Positions 60,124 to 64,000 of a DNA stretch of 64,000 nt are shown one piece after another. Each line of letters begins with the position of its first letter. Position 1 is the first letter of the stretch. A program made the position numbers and the translations under genes. A model generated the notes under the pieces. The model was not told the DNA's origin. It did not search any database and saw only the letters and a program-made list of their open reading frames with translations. This stretch comes from Chrysomallon squamiferum (Eukaryota; Mollusca; Gastropoda; Neomphalida; Peltospiridae), in assembly GCA_012295275.1 (NCBI GenBank), contig CM022671.1, positions 2,253,939-2,317,938 on the forward strand. Reading direction: 5' to 3'.

Positions 60124-63100
60124 TTTACTTTTATTATACAGTTGAGACATTAGCTGAGATGAGAGCTCGACTGAAGGATGCTATAAATACCCTGAGTCAA
60201 ACAGAAAGCAGTGTCACATCAATTTCATCTGGATGTGAACTCTTCTTAAGATTTATCACACTGGCAAATCTTCAGCATTCAGTAAGTATTGATTCTATCA
60301 AACAAGCCTTCCAATAAGATCTACACATTAAGGAGCAAGTCTAAAACTTTAATTTCAGAGGCTAAAATAAAATAATATAAATTGTAATGAATCACTGTCT
60401 CAGAGGCTCAGATAACATTTAGATTTTGGATGAGAGATTTGCAATCTGTGTTAGGTTTGTCACCCAGTAGCCATTAATATTTTAATGTTTCTCTATTTTA
60501 TCTCTGTCATGTTGAAAGAAGACAAAATAAAACTGATTTATTAATTTTCTTGTTTTTTACTGTAAATTATCTGTAACATACATTTATTTATTGTGCCATT
60601 TAACATTTGTTACAGTTGTCTAATATTCATTGTTAGATAATGTATATCATAATCACACACACACACATAATAGTTTGTAGTTATTTTAGAGATCTCTTTA
60701 TTTAATTACAGTGATTTCTGTTTTATAGGATTTTCAAGAATGTCAAAACATTCTGGTACAGTGAGGGAATTTATTTCTTCAAAAAGTTGCAATTTCCCAT
60801 CAAAAGATTGCCTGATTAGCTTATCCATTTATTTCAGATGGAGCAGTAAGTTATCTCCCCCTTGCTTGTAATCATAAAATATATTCAGGCCTTAAATATC
60901 AATATAAATGTAATTCAGGCTTAAATTTAAAAGTTCTAATATCCAAAATTCCTTTTAATTGCATACAGAGACAATCAGTTACAACCGATAATATAGTGTC
61001 CATGAATTTATTTAATGGTAAATGATCTCAGTGAACTAGTTATAAACTATTCAAGTATCCTTCTAGACCTGCAACCTTTTTAAAATAATTTCCTAGGCAC
61101 ACACACACACACATACACATATTCATACATATACACACATATATAAACATATATTATCTCTTTTTTTCAGTCTGTTGTTATCCAGTTTTTATCTACACTG
61201 GCCTTTATGATTTTTGGTCAGTACACTTAGTTAAGTTTAATAATTATTTAGTAGTGAATATGTGCTGTGGCTTGGTAACTTTTATTATTGTTGTAAATTA
61301 CTGGATTTATTATAACTGCTAGTACTTTCAATTATTATTATCACAGTCATTTTCATAATTATTAATAATAATGTTCTATTATAATTATCTTGTTTGTAGA
61401 CGGTACTAACACATTCACGATCAAGAGTTGTACTTCAAATATTAAAGGAGGCTGCAGAAGCCAAGAAAAGATTTAAAGTTTATGTCACAGAATCTCTTCC
61501 TGACAAATCAGGGTAAAAAAATTTAAAACCAACATTCGTCTGTTTAATATTATCTTTTATTTATAGCATTTTGTAAATTTATTGTCATCTTACTCAAAAT
61601 ATTTTCTTTTTTCATGTATTATTATTTTATTTTATTTTTTAAAACATATTCTCAAGAATATTTATCAAAACTGTACAAAACCTGTTTCACAGCACATTCT
61701 CAAAAAGATTCACATTATGTCTTTCTATTTTAAAAAGAAAAGTAAATTAATTATAACTAAAATAGTTAATGAAACCTAGGCTTAAAGAAAACACTGGATA
61801 ATATTCTAAATGTATTTCATATATATATACAAATTATTGTTTTATTTAATACTGTTACAGTTTTTGTTATTAATAAAATAGAGCAAGGTTCTGAAAATGT
61901 ATGATGTCATTATGTCCAAAGAAAAGTTAAAAAACAAGAACAAAAAACATGACATAAAATAAATTTTAAAAGGATTAATTTATTCACATTATAAATAAAA
62001 ATATATTCAGAAATATATTTGCGTTTGGATCTGAAATATATTGTTATATCTATGTCGTTCATTCTTTGTTTCTGTATGTGTATGGGTGGTTTCATTCTTT
62101 ATTTCTGTTTCTCTATATTTATTTCCTATTAAAAGAAATCAACCCTAAAAGAACAGGAAAAACAACAGCCAAACAATTGGCAATTATTGTTCAGTTTAAA
62201 TGAAAATAGCAGGTATATTTATAGTTCTTCAGGTGTCAGACATTCAACTGTTGTTTTGGATTCTGCAGTAGGGTAAGTTGGTTTTAAAAATTAAAATACT
62301 GATTTCTTTCTAATAATCATTATTTCCTTACTTTACAAATATCCACATTTTTATGTTGTCCACCCTCTCTGTATAACCGGCTTTCCATGTATGCATAGCT
62401 ATATTAATTTTTCATAATCACAGTGGTAATCTGTTTAATCAATTCAGGGTTTTAAAGTGTATTATTATTATTATTATTATTTTAGTTTATTATTTTTTTC
62501 TGAATATATTAATTTTGCATTCTTGTATCAATTACTTGAAATAAAATCTTGTATAATCTTGCTTCAAATATTTTTATTATCCTTATTTAGGTATGTAATG
62601 GAAAAAGAAGGAGTAGTAGAAAGTGGAGGAATTATAAATAAAGTATCTAGTTAACATTTATTTTGTGTCCAACATAAGTATTGATAATAATAATAATAAT
62701 AATAATAGTAATAAAGATAACAATAAAGTAACAGGTTTATGAAGATGTAACAGTACTGAGATTTACATAAATAGAAATATGTTAAAAATCTGAGTAAATT
62801 CTTGCAAAATAGCCAGGGGAGTTTTTTTTTTTTGTTATTTTCACCCAATAACTGTTTTATTAGCAGGGGAATAGGAAAATGTCAGTTCATGTGTGGAAGG
62901 TTATTATTTTACCATAATAATTTATTATTAATACAGACTTGTGCAACAAACAAATACATTTTCATGTAGAAGTGTGACAAATCGTGTGAGGTAGACTTTA
63001 ATGCTTCTGTTATTGTTTCTGTACAGATTTGAACATACACAATGGCCATATCAGCTAAAGCTATGAATAAACCAGTGTACGTAGTTGCTGAAAGTTTTAA

Positions 63101-63658
63101 GTTTGTTCGACTCTATCCTCTGAACAAGCAGGATATTCCAAATCAGTTTAAGGTAACATGAAATAGATTCATATTTTTATCACATTTTAAAATAATTTAT
63201 TTCCCTTTTTCTTTTTTAAAGATATTTGTTAATTTGGTTTAATTTTTTATAATTACCCCATTTTCCCCCCTTTTGTTCATTTTAATTAAATCTATCTGTC
63301 TATTTCTCTGTCTGATTTATCTACATTTCAGTATTTTATTTATTTTTGTTTTGCTAGAATTCTCATATTATATTTGTGAAATACTAAATACTTCTTATAT
63401 TTCAAATTATTTGCTTTACAATAATGGCATCATTTTCACCAATGTTATTTATTTGCTACAATTTAATAAAAAAAAAAAAATATATATAATTCTTATTTTT
63501 GTTAAATTACTAGAACTGTACACAGTTATTTGACAAAAACAACAAAATATTTCTAAAATATTTTTTGTTTATGTTATTGCTGTTTTCCAGTATCAAGCAT
63601 AATATCAGTAATGACTCCATCAACTGTCAGTGATGAATTAATAAAGTTACACCTTTAA
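59868..63658 (+). pseudogene. EIF2B1: EIF2B1 pseudogene, copy C
   Basis: Exons: 2 (about 59868-59949, KLIKDDPDMSAAVAAIKTLL), 3 (60142-60281), 4 (60729-60845), 5 (61400-61512, [35 protein letters not shown]), 6 (62213-62272, VRHSTVVLDSAVG), 7 (62591-62642), 8 (63027-63152) and terminal (63591-63658). Junction phases fit throughout. Disabling features: TGA at 60762 and 60813 in exon 4, eight residues missing inside exon 7 between YVMEK and EGVVE, TGA at 63030 in exon 8, and an internal frame-shifting loss in the terminal exon between YQA and VMTPSTVSDELIKLHL. The exon 4 stop at 60813, the exon 7 gap, the exon 8 stop and the terminal loss are shared with copy B. It cannot make eIF2B alpha without readthrough or exon skipping. 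Confidence 0.85.
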
Positions 63659-64000
63659 TCTGAATGTGAAATCAATGAGAATGTCACTGAGAATAAATCA
63701 GTTATTTTATTATTTACAGTTTGGTAATCTCATCTTTCTGGGTGTTTTTTGTTTGTTTGTTTGTTTGTTTGTTTTGTTTGTTTTGTTTTTTTGCACAGAA
63801 ATGAGTTAACACAGACTGCTGCTCAGCTAAATAAAAGGCAATAGTTTCATTTAAATTGAAAATATGAAATGCATGAACAAAACATGGAAATGAAGCAGTT
63901 TGAGAAAAAGTAACTAATGTATACACAGCAGACCTTTGGCATTGCCTCTAGTTTGCATGTGAATGAAAGAATGTTTTGACAATTAAAACTAATCAACAGT

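Larger units (their letters stand above)
57755..64000. repeat. Inverted repeat 2, right arm
   Basis: Reverse complement of 48211-53739 and still matching at the window edge. It carries the more complete EIF2B1 and GTF2H3 copies. Confidence 0.85.

Overview
This is a eukaryotic, animal nuclear window. It is AT-rich and full of (TCTA)n, (CATA)n, (CA)n, (GA)n and (TTA)n tracts. Genes have small exons with GT-AG introns, and there are DNA-transposon and LINE fragments. The gene content (EGF-type receptors in multiple copies, MGAT2, a GTF2H3/EIF2B1 head-to-head pair) and the repeat style suggest a mollusc, perhaps a cephalopod. The phylum is inference only.

Two runs of exactly 200 N (19370-19569, 53740-53939) divide the window into segment A (1-19369), segment B (19570-53739) and segment C (53940-64000). 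Segment A holds the 3' end of a plus-strand gene built from tandem mini-exons inside microsatellite introns (137-3693), a minus-strand MGAT2-like ORF (5596-6747), a LINE scrap, a complete but dead hAT element with an 8-bp target duplication (11964-13731), and a diverged GTF2H3/EIF2B1 head-to-head remnant (about 15.9-19.1 kb). Segment B is inverted relative to A and C. It starts with a broken MGAT2 copy and a four-helix membrane ORF that A lacks. Next come the terminal exon and two mini-exons of the A-type tail, now on the minus strand. These are followed by a cluster of EGF-plus-transmembrane genes (26.7-29.0, 35.6-37.5, and 42.8-43.8 kb on plus), and B ends with a second GTF2H3/EIF2B1 copy. 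Segment C carries a longer GTF2H3 gene (minus) and a third EIF2B1 copy (plus).

The central picture is a segmentally duplicated unit [GTF2H3 / EIF2B1 / EGF-TM cluster / MGAT2] present in at least three partly decayed versions. B forms inverted repeats with A (about 2.6-7.25 kb versus 19.6-25.1 kb) and with C (about 48.2-53.7 kb versus 57.8-64.0 kb). Each inverted repeat reaches a 200-N gap, so the orientation of B, and whether B is a misplaced alternative haplotype, cannot be settled from sequence alone. All three EIF2B1 copies carry disabling changes. B and C share some of these, so they were already damaged before they separated.

The least familiar feature is the mini-exon system. It consists of 27-45-nt exons, all multiples of three and all with the same intron phase, which encode Asn/Gly/Pro/Ala-rich repeats. 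They are separated by roughly 0.6-kb introns made almost wholly of tetranucleotide repeats. Intron phase and gene order suggest that they form the variable cytoplasmic tail of the EGF-type single-pass membrane proteins encoded next door.
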